From Fallopia convolvulus (taxonomy: Eukaryota; Streptophyta; Magnoliopsida; Caryophyllales; Polygonaceae): a stretch of 64,000 nucleotides of DNA. The stretch spans positions 25,485,742 to 25,549,741 of the forward strand of contig OZ024720.1 in the NCBI GenBank assembly GCA_964016875.1. The letters are read 5' to 3'. This document shows, piece after piece, positions 1 through 10,422 of the stretch; position 1 is the first letter of the stretch, and the number at the start of each line of letters is the position of its first letter. The position numbers and the translations under genes were made by a program. The notes beneath the pieces were generated by a model. That model was not told the origin of the DNA. It did not search any database and saw nothing but the letters and a program-made list of their open reading frames with translations.

Positions 1-70
1 ACATCAAATTCACAAACCAAATTAGTAGATATACAAAAAGCATAATGCACAACAACATCTATAAGATCTT
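1..70. other. Left flank of Athila-A
   Basis: These 70 bases lie outside the Athila-A 5' LTR, which I start at the TGATAG at 71. Nothing recognisable is coded. If the boundary is right, the five bases ATCTT at 66-70 are the expected target-site duplication, but the other end of the element is not in the window. Confidence 0.3.
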
Positions 71-398
71 TGATAGCATGCATTTTAGTCTAGGATAAAG
101 CATGTTTATTTCCTTGGTTTAGCTGTTTTTATTTTCTTTTTCTTTAGTTTTATTGTCTTTTTCGTAGAATTTGTAGTTTCGGTTTCTACTCTTGTTTTGT
201 TCGATTTCAGGACCATTTGGAGGTGGATTCAAGGAGTTTTGGCAACAACAAGGACGAGGGAGAGGAGCAACCCGATAGGAAGTGTCTAGGAGTCAAGCGG
301 ATGCAAGGAATTGAAGAGAAGATGGGCTTAAGCTCGATGGAAGGCACGAAAGAAAGCTCATTCAACGTTTTTGAACGGAGCGGTGCACGAGTCAAAAA

Positions 399-479
399 CT
401 CGGTCCAGGTCACGACCGAGTATTGGACCGAGGGTTACAAAACTCGGTCGAGGTCACGACCGAGTTTTGGACCGAGTCG
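399..479 (+). promoter_or_regulatory. U3 palindromic word cluster, CTCGGTC/GACCGAG
   Basis: Two copies of an interrupted inverted repeat (arms CTCGGTC and GACCGAG around a short GGTCAC-containing spacer), with extra half-sites GGACCGAG, fill this stretch. It lies about 80-160 bp upstream of the TATA box. The related word GAGACTCGACCGAGTCTC occurs twice more in this element, at 16,848 and 16,918. Confidence 0.6.
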
Positions 480-558
480 CGTCTTTTTCCGAGATTTCTC
501 CTCCGCGTGTTTTATTTATTAATTTCGGGCCTTTTCTATCTTGTTTTTTTAGGGTTTC

Positions 559-568
559 ATATAAGTAC
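559..568 (+). promoter_or_regulatory. Probable LTR TATA box
   Basis: CATATAAGTA lies about 490 bp into the LTR, the same depth as TATA boxes in the other Athila-type LTRs of this window (463-540 bp). It would mark the U3/R boundary. Confidence 0.45.
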
Positions 569-1521
569 TTGGAGATTAAGTTTGGATAATGAATAGGTTT
601 TTATTCTCTTAGTCTCTCTCTTTGAAGAACCCTATATTGGAGAATTGTGGATTTTTGGCAAGACTTGATTGGAGTTGGATTTAGATCTATTCAAAAGACA
701 ATTGGTATTTTTTTCTTTGATTTAGATTTCTTTTCTCTTCATATTATGTCTAGCTAATTTCTTAGTTCCAAGGAAGGGCGAACCCAATGGTTTAGTAAGT
801 AGATCTAAGGGTGATGTTTGGTTGAATTGAGATTTGAATTGTTGTTTGATTCAACCTAGGATGCTTAATGACCTAATTTGCTTGAATTAGGAATCTTGTT
901 ATGTTTTAAGACTGAGAGGAGATAAGAATAACAAGAGACTAATTGAATTGAATTCACAAATTGTTAATTCATGTTAGATCCCTAGGTTTTAACTTGTTGA
1001 TTTATTTGTGCGAGAGTGACTTAATTCACATGTGGAACTTAACCTACCCTAGAAATTATTGATTGAGTAGTCTTAACGGAGCGCGAGAGCGAATGTTATT
1101 TCTATTGATTCATTGATCTCTAAAGAACTTAAAGGACCTAAATAAGACTTGCTTTGTGCGAGAGTGATTGCTAGTCGAGTCTAGGTACATGCATTAATCG
1201 TCTGAAAAGAGTTAATGTTGATATTTGAGATAGTTAGTCCTTCAAACAACATTTGAATTGAAATCCAAATAAATATCACAGGTAATCTACTAAATAATCA
1301 TTGTGGGGATCCTGACCTTGGAATGCGTTTCTCCATTGATAGTTACTTCTTAATTTTGATTTTAATTATTTCTGAATACAATTACAACTCCTTTTTCTTA
1401 TTTTTGGCTTAGTCTACTAAATAGTGTTATAATCAATACTACAAAGTTCCCTGAGTTCGACACCTTGATACTACAACCGAACCGTATACTTGCGGTGTAG
1501 GAAAATAGCCTATTAAGTTTT

Positions 1522-1539
1522 TGGCACCGTTGCCGGGGA
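1522..1539 (+). other. Primer binding site, tRNA-Asp type
   Basis: TGGCACCGTTGCCGGGGA matches the Athila/Tat primer site complementary to the 3' end of tRNA-Asp (usually TGGCGCC...), with one G-to-A change at a CG. It starts six bases after the LTR end. Confidence 0.85.
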
Positions 1540-1642
1540 ACTATTGATAGTATTGGTTGTTTCTTGCAACCGGTAGATTAAGTCTTGTTTTATTTCTAAT
1601 TTGTTTCTTTTTGCTTTGGTTTCAGGTTTTGTTCTCTTTTTC

Positions 1643-3149
1643 ATGCGAAAAGCCAAGAGCGCTAGTTCATTATATGACTTTGATTCTGAACCAGAGCGTA
1701 CTTTTCACAGAAGAAATAGAGAGTTGAAAAAGCTGAAGGCCAAGCTATGGAGGCAGATGAACAACAACGGTTGATTCAACAACAACGAGAGCAATTACTT
1801 CAGCTCCAACAACAAGTACAGCAGTTGCAAGAAAATCAGCCACAACAAATGACTCTTGGTGACTATGTGCTGCCTCGTCACCAGGGACAGACATCTGGTG
1901 TTGTTAGACCTCCATTGCAGGCTAGAAATTTTGAGTTGAAGCCATCTCTGATCAACATGGTTCAGCAAAATCAGTTGTTCACCTGCTGAGAATCCTCACC
2001 AACATTTAATACTTTTTTGGAGCTTATGGACACGGTGAAGATTCATGATGTTACTGATGATGCGCTTTATTTGCGCGCCTTCTCATTCTCTCTACGAGAC
2101 AGGGCTAAGGCATGGTTCAAAGCCTTACCTCAAGGGACGATCATTACATGGGATTAGTTGGCTAAAGCTATCCTAACCAAGTACTACCCTCCTAAGAAGA
2201 CAGCAGAGATGAGGAACCAGATTAGTTCCTTTCAAATGAGGGATGGGGAGTCTCTTTATGAAGGTTGGGAGCGGTTTAAAGAGCTTCTGTTATTATGTCC
2301 CCACCATAACAAAGACAAGTGGGTGTTGCTTCACACTTTCTACAATGTTGTCGACAACACTACTAGGTTGCTTATTGATGCCTCATATAGAGGTACTATT
2401 ATGAAGATGAATGTTGATGATGCTTGGGATTAGATTGAGGACATTGCTCAACACACTCACTATTATAATGATGTTTGTTCTCTTCCAAGTTTTAAGAAGT
2501 CAGCAGGTTTGTATGAGGTTGATACAGAGACTTTGCACCAGGCACAGATTGAAGCCATGAATCAAGAGATCAAGCAGTTGAAATTAAAGATGAATGGTTC
2601 TCACGTTTCTACTGGTGGAGGTCCTTCTCAAGCTGTTTCGAATGTTGTTTGTCAGTTTTGTGGAGCTAGTTATCATACCATTAGATCTTGTGAATTGTTT
2701 GCCTCTAAAGATGAACCACTAGAGGAGGAAGTGAACTATATGAATAACTTCAACATGGGGCCTAGGAATGACCCATACTCTAATTCCTATAACCTTGGTT
2801 GGAGAAATCATCCCAACTTCTCTTATGGGAATAATCAAGCACAATAGAGGCCACCTCCTCGATTTCCACCCAAAGCTCCTACTTATGAAAATCAAGCTTC
2901 TTTACCGTCTCAGAAACCGGCCTGTGAGACTGCTATTGAGAGCCTTTCCCCTTCTATGAAGACTCTCACTGAAGAAGTAAGGGCCTAGGGAAGGAACTTG
3001 AAGATTATAGAGCAACATGTGGCTCAACAAGCTGTCAATGCTCCAAGGCCAGCTGGCCAACTTCCTAGGCATCCTGAGGTGAATCCTAAGGGTCAATTGA
3101 ATGTTATCACCCTTAGGAATGGAAAAGAACGGGAGGATCCAAGGCCTAA
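1643..3149 (+). pseudogene. Athila-A gag, 5' part, decayed
   Basis: The capsid-type protein would package the element's RNA. Translation gives the typical Athila gag: a glutamine-rich N-terminus, then RNFELKPSLINMVQQNQ, LRDRAKAWFKALPQG, GESLYEGWERFKELLLLCPH and a late VNPKGQLNVITLRNGK motif. The likely start ATG at 1,643 is in a different frame from the rest. Compensating frameshifts lie near 1,747 and 1,982-2,008. In-frame stops are TGA 1987, TAG 2155, TAG 2431, TAG 2845 and TAG 2986; all four TAGs could derive from CAG. The reading frame is cut at 3,149 by the nested element and resumes in frame at 12,842. A run of codons into the 5' LTR of the nested element (to 3,573) is an accident of the insertion. 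Confidence 0.85.
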
Positions 3150-4100
3150 TGATGCGACCCCCGTCATGGATGCTAGCCAAGAGGACGACGCATTCACACT
3201 TCGCTCGGATGGCCCCATCACTCGTGCCAGGACTCGAACAATCCAAGCCGCAACTCGGTCTCTCGTGTCGCGCCTCTCCGCAGGCCACGACGCGCCTTAC
3301 ATCGCTACCTCGCTCGGCACCCTCACTAGTATCGGCACCGAGGAACCTCGCTACGAGCTCTTGGACCAGCCGTGCCAAGGCGTGACATCCTCGAGCATCG
3401 GATCGCAAATCGAGGTCGCATCCAGCCGTCGCCAAGACCTTGGAGCATCATTTGAGGTTCTCGCATCAGACCTCGGGAGTGAGTCCCAACTTGAGGTTCT
3501 CAGAGGCATTGCCGAACCTCAAGTTCTCGAGACCTCGCTAGCGCCGTCGCCAGCGCCTAGACGCGCGCCGTGACCTCACCAGCGCCGTGTCCTTGCCTCG
3601 CCAGCGTCGCGACAGCCATGTCTTGACACTCCCGGCACGGTCACGGACGACCTATCCATTTTTAGTAGTTTTTTTGCATACTTTCCATTATAGAACATTG
3701 CTATTGATAGTTTTATTCATTTAGGAAGTCAATTATGGGCCTTAAGCCGAACACTTTTGGATCGCGCCGTTGGGCTTCTAAATTGCACGCTAGCCCTAGG
3801 CGCGCCGCCACCTTTTTAGGGTTTTCTCTAGGTTTATGCAGCCGCCTCTCTATATAAGGTAGATTAGCCTAATGTTTTTATTCAGCGCACATTTTAGGGT
3901 TTAATATAGTTGAGGATTGCTCCTAATTACTCCCTTTGTGCTTGCGCCGCCACCCCTCTTCTCAAATAACTCGCAATTGCTCTCGAATTCTCTCTTGTTC
4001 GTGCCTTTTGTCAATCAATCAAGTCTTCCGCTACGCTAATCCGAGACCCAATACTCAAGCCACCGATCGATCCGAGGCATCCCATACGAGGGACGCATCA
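3150..4100 (+). repeat. 5' LTR of nested Ty3/gypsy element
   Basis: 951 bp, TGATGCG...CGCATCA. The TATA box CTATATAAG is at about 3,850-3,858. The first 424 bp hold an open reading frame (to the TGA at 3,571-3,573) equivalent to the C-terminal end of pol in the 3' LTR. Confidence 0.93.
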
Positions 4101-4102
4101 AC

Positions 4103-4120
4103 TGGCATCAGAGCCAAGGT
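4103..4120 (+). other. Primer binding site, tRNA-Met type
   Basis: TGGCATCAGAGCCAAGGT starts two bases after the LTR end and resembles the initiator tRNA-Met primer site (TGGTATCAGAGCC...), with one mismatch. Confidence 0.8.
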
Positions 4121-4817
4121 TTGAGTAAGTCTCGTTCAACCCTTTTAGTTCATTCTCACACGCAATTCCACCACTTGAAATCCTAGAATCCATCCTCCAC
4201 TTCGCATATCCGCCATCTAGGGTCCCAAATTTTTTTTCTTTTGCTTCGTAATTGTTAAAAAAAATCATCATATCAACCGTGACCTTACTCAATCGATCTA
4301 TTGATTTTGGTGAAGTTGTTGCTTTGTCTTGCTAGTTGCATGAACATAGGACTTGTTTTGCCGATTTCTCTTGTGCATCTATTGATTGATTGCGTGTTGA
4401 ATTTATTGTTCTTGCTTGAATCGATTCTAGAGGAGAAAACCTAGATTTGACTTGCTTTGTCAAAAAAAAAAAAGTTGTTGATCGACTATAATAGCCAAAA
4501 TAAGGTAACATAGTCGATCGAATTAAAAAAAAATTCTCGTGAAGATCACAAGCCAAAATAAGGCAAGATCCTTCACTTTTGTTCATCATTCTCGCATATC
4601 TCATTCATATAATTGCTTGCTCTTGTGATTTTGGTTTCGAACTTGCCTTTGTCTTGCCTTGCTTGCATCGTAATTTTCAGATCCATCTCATTGATCGAGT
4701 TTTGAGTGACCTTTAGCCTCGCCAATCCTTAAACGTGTGGTTTGAACACAAGGGTCGGCTTGACTTAAGCGAACTGTAACTCGTTGTTATGTTTCTTGTG
4801 AACTTCTTACTACTTCG
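4121..4817 (+). other. Untranslated leader of nested element
   Basis: About 700 bp between the primer site and the gag ATG. It is AT-rich with two A-runs (4,459 and 4,526). I see no coding sequence; it should hold packaging signals by position. Confidence 0.6.
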
Positions 4818-5450
4818 ATGACTGGTGTGACTATAGGTACTGTTTCGGACTCGGGAGACGGTGGTAACAACAATCCACTCGAGGGCCACAATCCAAACCA
4901 GAATCGAGACGCTTGGAACCCCGAAGCCGTGGCGAGGATTGAGGAACTCGAGAGCCTCTTAGCAGCGAGCCAAACGCAGTCCAAGCACACCGTGCCGCCG
5001 ACGCATGGCCTCGCTTCGGAGATCCACGGCGTTCCGGGCGTGTCCGTAGATGACGTAGTTCGTGCCAATGCTAAGGGCAAGAAGCACGCCCAACCTTCAT
5101 CGCAATTCGACACCATGCAAAGCATGGAGTCGATTAAAGAAAGTCGCCAACATGATAGGCACGATGGTGGTCCCCGGACCGCATATCGCTATCAAATGGC
5201 GCGAGATTATCGGGACACACAAGTGTACGACGTATATTCCGATGAGGAGTACAACTCCGAGGAGTATAGACGCCGACACATGAGTGGGGATCCAAAGAAG
5301 AAAAAAAAGAACAAGTCACCGACATATGTGTACGAAACCCCAAAGAGGAAGCACGGGGCCAAGTATTACGATGCCGACGCATATAGAGTTGAGGACGACC
5401 TCGGGCATCAAAGTGCTCGGAGTCCGTTCTCGGATTTTGAAAATGACTAT
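4818..5450 (+). pseudogene. Nested element gag, N-terminal part, split by solo LTR
   Basis: An open frame begins MTGVTIGTVSDSGDGGNN and runs 211 codons: an acidic and polar N-terminus, then a lysine-rich patch (DPKKKKKNKSP). It ends abruptly because the solo LTR at 5,451 starts with TGA. Excising 5,451-6,882 joins it in frame to the rest of gag at 6,883, so this is the true N-terminus of the polyprotein. I chose ATG 4,818 because it is the first long in-frame start after the leader. As it stands the protein would be a truncated gag with no zinc knuckle. Confidence 0.8.
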
Positions 5451-6877
5451 TGATCGCCTCTCGGTGGTGCGAGGGTCTAGAGATACAATTTATAACCCGA
5501 CCCCGTTGTAGCACGTGGTGGGTGTCGAACACTCGGGAAATCTACTCGATTGAGGTGCCAAGACACTAGAAAGCTAGAAAGGAGAACTTAAAACAAAGGA
5601 AAACAAAGAGAACAGTCGGGACCGACACAGAGGTCACGTCGGGCCCGATGTTGGCGACAAAAGGAAGTCGGGACCGACGTATGGCAAGTCGGGCCCGAGG
5701 TATCTGGGTTTGTCGAACTCAAAGATTGAAAGTAGATCTTGGGCTTTTGGGTTCCTTCTCTAGTAGATTAAGGCTTTTCCACCCCAATTCAAGCAATGAG
5801 TGATGATCGGACTAGGATCGAGTGCTTTCGCCCTCGTTCCAAACACTTCTACACATCGATCATTGTGGAAATCCCCTTCGAAGCAAGGTCTTGAGATTGA
5901 CACATGTTCACTTTCGCTACTTTGCCAATCACAAGCCTTGATTCCTTACTTTTGCAAGGAATTGTAGCTCTATGTAGAGTGGGTTCCTTAGATCAAACAC
6001 TCAAGGCTGTGGAATTGGGGTTTCTAGCCCAAACCTAACTAGGGTTTTCCCCCATAACCCAAGATCAAGGAGATCTACTCCATATGGCAAACAAAGAAAT
6101 CAAACAAATCAAAAGGGAAAGCAATCAACATCATCAATCTCAAAACAAAGAAAAGTTTCATTCATAAATCAAAAGCAATCCACAAATTCCAATCAAAGGT
6201 TTCCAAATCCACAAGATCAAAACAAAGCAAAGCTAATCTATCAACCAAACCTATCAATCTTCCTCTCCCTTGGCCGATTCTCTCTCTCTTCCTTCTCCTC
6301 TCCTTCCTCCTTGCTCTCCAAGTATCCTCTTGAGGGTTGGTTCCTTGCCAAGTGTGGGAACCTCTTCCTTGTGTGTGAGAGAACCCCCCTAAAATTAGAA
6401 GACAAGAGGGCCTTTTATAGATTAGATGAGGGGCAAAAGTGGAAGTTCACAATTTCGTGCCTTGGAGCCCAAGTAGTCCGGTGACCGACTCGGACCGACA
6501 CGGAGGACCTCGGGCCCGAGGTACTGTGCAAGTCGGTCCGAGGTTAAAAATTCCAAGTCGGGCCCGAGGTTGGTTGCAACTCGGTTCGGACCTCGTTCCA
6601 CCTTCTTCTTGTTAGCTTTTCTCTTGATCTTCTTCATGGCTTGCTCCTCTCTTTCCTCCTTTGCTCGGGCCTTGCTCCATGTCTCGACCCTCTTTCAAAT
6701 CGATCCTCGATTCATGCCAAATTACCTACAAAACATATAAAACGTGCGTAGTTTCCGAATCTCATAGAAATACGGGAACTAAGATAAAAAGGAACAAAAC
6801 ACACAAGAAAAGGGGAAAAAGAAACATATTTACAAAGGAAATCACATATGAAAACACCACCAAATAAAGAGACATCA
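5451..6877 (-). repeat. Solo LTR (Athila-type) inserted in gag
   Basis: A 1,427-bp LTR in reverse orientation with TGAT...ATCA tips, flanked by ACTAT (5,446-5,450) and AATAT (6,878-6,882), a 5-bp duplication with one mismatch. Its minus strand carries a TATA box (6,411-6,420) 463 bp from its start and the GTGTCGAACAC element near its U5 end. No internal sequence remains, so a full element was inserted and then reduced by recombination between its LTRs. Its start TGATGTCT matches the start TGATGTCC of the Athila-B LTR. Confidence 0.85.
6411..6420 (-). promoter_or_regulatory. TATA box of the solo LTR
   Basis: CTATAAAAGG on the minus strand, followed by a pyrimidine-rich transcript start region. 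Palindromic words (CCTCGGGCCCGAGG at 6,508-6,521 and partners at 6,481-6,594) lie just upstream. Confidence 0.6.
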
Positions 6878-6882
6878 AATAT

Positions 6883-8589
6883 GATGAGTTTTCGAATTAT
6901 TCTAATGAGTCATCTTTTGAGCATCCCAATGTGCAGGATCCGGAAGAACTCGACAACCGCCCTTCGGATTGGATCCCACCGTCGCGCCTTGCCAAGAATC
7001 GCAACGAGTACGATCGAGTCTACGGCTCGGGTCGCAAGCATGGCGCATAGGGACGGCGCGACAGGGATCGCGACGCGCGACATCCTCGTAGGCCTAACGA
7101 TGGAGATGATCCGGATGACGGGGATGACGATCCGCATCGAGGACCGCCTTGGCAGCGGCGCGACAGGCGCGCTTATTCGCCTCGGCGTCCCAGTCTTCGG
7201 CGCGATCGCGATCGCTGCGATGCACGAGATCCACGCCAACAACGCCGAGATGTTAAGGTAAAATTCGAAACCTTTTCAGGTTCTTGTGATCCTGATGCAT
7301 TTCTTGAGTGGTTACAGGGCACGGAGCACACGCTCCGACATTTAGGTTACGAAGACGACAAAAAAGTGGAGGTTGTGACACTTCACTTCGTTGGTGCCAC
7401 TAGGACTTAGTGGAACCGATTCGAGTCCGAAAGGATTCGTCGGACTCGACAAGGCAAACCCCTAATCCGCGAGTGGCATCAACTCGTCTACATCTTCAAG
7501 AAGAGATACATTCCGGCCAATTACAAGGATAAGATGCACATCGAAATAATGCGCATCAAGCAAGGGACATTGACGCCGGAGGAGTATTTTGCCAAGCTCG
7601 AAGACATGTTCTTCAAAGCCGGGATGAGTGTGTCGCCCTCAGTAATGAAGATGAGGTTCATTTCAGGTTTGAGACAATCCATTCAAGATCGGTTGGAAAT
7701 CCTACCAATTAAGGACATCAACACCTTGGTTCACACCGCCATGCAAATCCATAAACAAGAGATGCGAACCAAGTCGGGTTGGTCCAATTCAAGGTATGTT
7801 CCTACCTCTAGTCAATCCTGTTTTTCTACTAACCGGTTTGCTCCTTCTTTGCCAAGTGCTTCGACAGGTTCCAAAGCCAAAACCGAAGCCACGCCAGCCA
7901 AGGCGCCAACCGCACCGCGCACCGCCGAGCCAAGTGTCGATCGCGCACGTGACATGGCGTGCTACAAATGCGGGGGACGTGGCCATATGCAACGAAACTG
8001 TCCGAATGCCAAGAAGGTTTTATTTACAACTCAAGGAGAGCCGTATGACAGCGAGGAGGAAGAAGAAGTTGAGACGCAAGAGATCGATGCCGCCGAGCTA
8101 GAGTGCGATCCATCGGATGCCCTCGGCGTGGCCAAGCTAGGATTGGTGACTCAGCGCGCCCTGAGCATCCGCGAGGCACCAAAAACGGATCAACGCAAGC
8201 AACGTTTTCACACCCGATGTTTGGTCAACAATGTCTCGTTGAGTGTCATTATTGATTCCGGAAGCTGTGCAAATTTCCTTTCAAAAAAGGTTGTTGATCA
8301 CTTCAAATTGCCGACCACACCACATCCTCAACCATTCAAGCTTCAATGGATATCAAATGATGGAGGAGATTGGGTCGACAAGCAGGTAATCTTCACCTTT
8401 TCTATTGGTCAATACTCGGATTCAATTTTATGTGACGTAACGCCAATGGACGCCACACACCTCTTGTTGGGAAGCCAATGGCAATACGATCATCGCGTGC
8501 TTCACGACGGGTATTTGAACACTTACATATTCAATTACCACGGGAAGCGCGTGACCCTCTTACCTATGTCGCCCAGTGAAGCTCTATAG
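6883..8589 (+). pseudogene. Nested element gag C-terminal part and protease
   Basis: This continues the polyprotein. An Arg/Asp-rich stretch is followed by a capsid core (FLEWLQGTEHTLRHLGYEDD, IKQGTLTPEEYFAKLEDMF), then a CCHC zinc knuckle CYKCGGRGHMQRNC at 7,960-8,001, an acidic linker and a retroviral-type aspartic protease with IIDSGS near 8,248-8,265. Stops TAG 7048, TAG 7408 and TAG 8587 interrupt the frame, and each fits CAG changed to TAG. The knuckle and the protease triad look intact. In life the gag would form particles and the protease would cut the polyprotein. Confidence 0.87.
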
Positions 8590-10422
8590 GATGAAGCCGA
8601 AAGGCAACGACAAAAAGCTAGCGACAACGGCATCGGCGCGCCAAACACGACGCCAGCGGCGTCCGACGGCAAAACTGCAGGATCTACAGGCGTTCCTGGT
8701 GCCATTCCTTCTAAAAACAGTGTTCAAGGTGATCAAGAAGAAAAACGCCGACAGAAGTTGGAGCTGGGCCGACAGTTTGCGTCGAGAGGACTCGGCAACG
8801 CGCCGAACACCGCAGATTTCGACAAACGAGGCCTCAAACAGATTTCGGATGATTCACTCGGCGTTCCACTTTCCAAACCACTCAAATTGAGTTTCCACCA
8901 GATTTGAACAAAAAAACGCCTAGGGGAACCCAATTTGAGCAAGGGACCGCCGAATGCACCTCCTAGCGTCGCGTAACACGCCGTCGCTGCACGAAAACTT
9001 GGATTCCAGGAGCTACGGGACAAGTTTCACGGCATTTCCAGGGGCGTTCTTCCTCAAAATCCAGGGGCTACAACATATCCAAAATTCGCCCCGGAAGATG
9101 ATCGGACAAGCACCGACGTCGAGCCACCCTTGCTAGGCACATGTCGGGATCGTCTTCTCTTAGCCAGGCGTCGGCACATCGAAAAGTCCATTCAGGGGAG
9201 TCTTTCTTGTTTCATTATTGTTCCCCTTCTTTCAATTAAAAAATCTGAGGATTCTTCACTCCCTTCTTCTATTTTGTCTATTTTGAAGGAGTTCGAAGAT
9301 ATTATGCCGGATGAGCTTCCGAAGGGCTTGCCGCCGATCCGAGGGATCGAGCATAAGATTGACCTCGTGCCAGGCGCATGCCTTCCGAATCGAGCCGTTT
9401 ATAGAACTTCACCTAAGGAAACCGAGAAGCTTCAACGCCAAGTTCAAGACTTGTTGGACAAGGGATTCGTCCGTGAGTCTTTGAGCCCTTGCGCGGTGCT
9501 GGTCATCCTCGTGCCAAAGAAAGATGGTTCGTGGAGTATGTGTGTCGAATGTCGAGCCATAAATCAAATCACGGTGAAGTACAGGCATCCAATTCCGAGG
9601 CTCGATGATATGCTAGATGAGCTCCATGGCGTCGCCTTGTTTTCCAAGATCGAACTCCGGAGCGGATACCACCAAATCCGGATGCATGAAGGCGACGAGT
9701 GGAAGACCGCATTTAAAACCAAGCATGGTTTGTACGAATGGGTTGTCATGCCTTTTGGTTTGACAAACGCCCCTAGTACATTTATGCGGTTAATGAATTT
9801 CATTTTTCGTAAATTTCTAGGACGATTTGTTGTTGTCTATTTCGATGACATTTTGGTTTTTTCTAAGGACTTAGACTCCCACGCGAGGCACCTTAGGTTG
9901 GTGTTAGAATGCCTTCGCGAACATTCTTTGTTTATAAACCTAGATAAGTGTTCGTTTTGCACGGACACGAAAAATTTTCTTGGGTTCGTCGTGTCCAAGG
10001 ATGGGTTAAAAGTGGATGACGACAAGATCCGCGCCATCCAAGAGTGGCCCACCCCTACGACCCCGACGATGGTAGGGCTCGCAGGGTTCTATTGGTGTTT
10101 CGTCAAGGACTTTAGTTCCATCGCCGGGCCACTCCACAATCTAACCAAGAAGGCAACCACAATCAAGTGGATGTCGGTCCATGAGGCCGCCTTTCAGGCC
10201 TTAAAAGATGCATTATGTTGCGCTCCGGTCTTGCAATTGCTAGACTTCACTAAGCGCTTTGAGATCGAGTGCGACGCCTCCGACTATGGCGTAGGCGGCG
10301 TACTCCTTCAAGAGAGACGCCCCATTGCATATTTCAGTGAAAAATTAACGGGGGCAACTCTCAATTACCCGACGTATGACAAGGAGTTGTACGCGCTAAT
10401 TCGGGTTCTTAAGACATTGTAG
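8590..10422 (+). pseudogene. Nested element reverse transcriptase
   Basis: Same frame as gag. A poorly conserved linker (8,590-9,290) holds stops TGA 8905 and TAA 8974. It is followed by the RT palm and fingers: VPKKDGSW, the PFGLTNAPSTFMRLMN block and the catalytic YFDDILVF at about 9,838-9,861, then the thumb and the start of RNase H (ECDASDYGVGGVLLQ near 10,267). A TAG at 10,420-10,422 ends the open stretch. The usual MCVDYRALN motif reads MCVECRAIN, so one catalytic-region aspartate has become glutamate. Enzymatic role: copying element RNA to DNA in the cytoplasm. Confidence 0.88.

Larger units (their letters stand above)
71..1515 (+). repeat. Athila-A 5' LTR
   Basis: The LTR begins TGATAG and ends CTATTA, the near inverted match expected at LTR tips (an intact end would be CTATCA, one C-to-T away). 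The primer site follows six bases later. U3 holds a palindromic cluster at 399-479 and a TATA box at 559-568. U5 ends in the AT-rich stretch with the GAGTTCGACACC element seen in related LTRs. Its 1,445 bp is close to the 1,427 bp of the solo LTR at 5,451. The left boundary rests on terminal similarity only. Confidence 0.7.

Noticed and set aside
2998..3573. 191-residue frame joining Athila gag to another sequence
   Set aside because: An accidental fusion made by insertion of the nested element's 5' LTR; the second half is the LTR-encoded pol tail.
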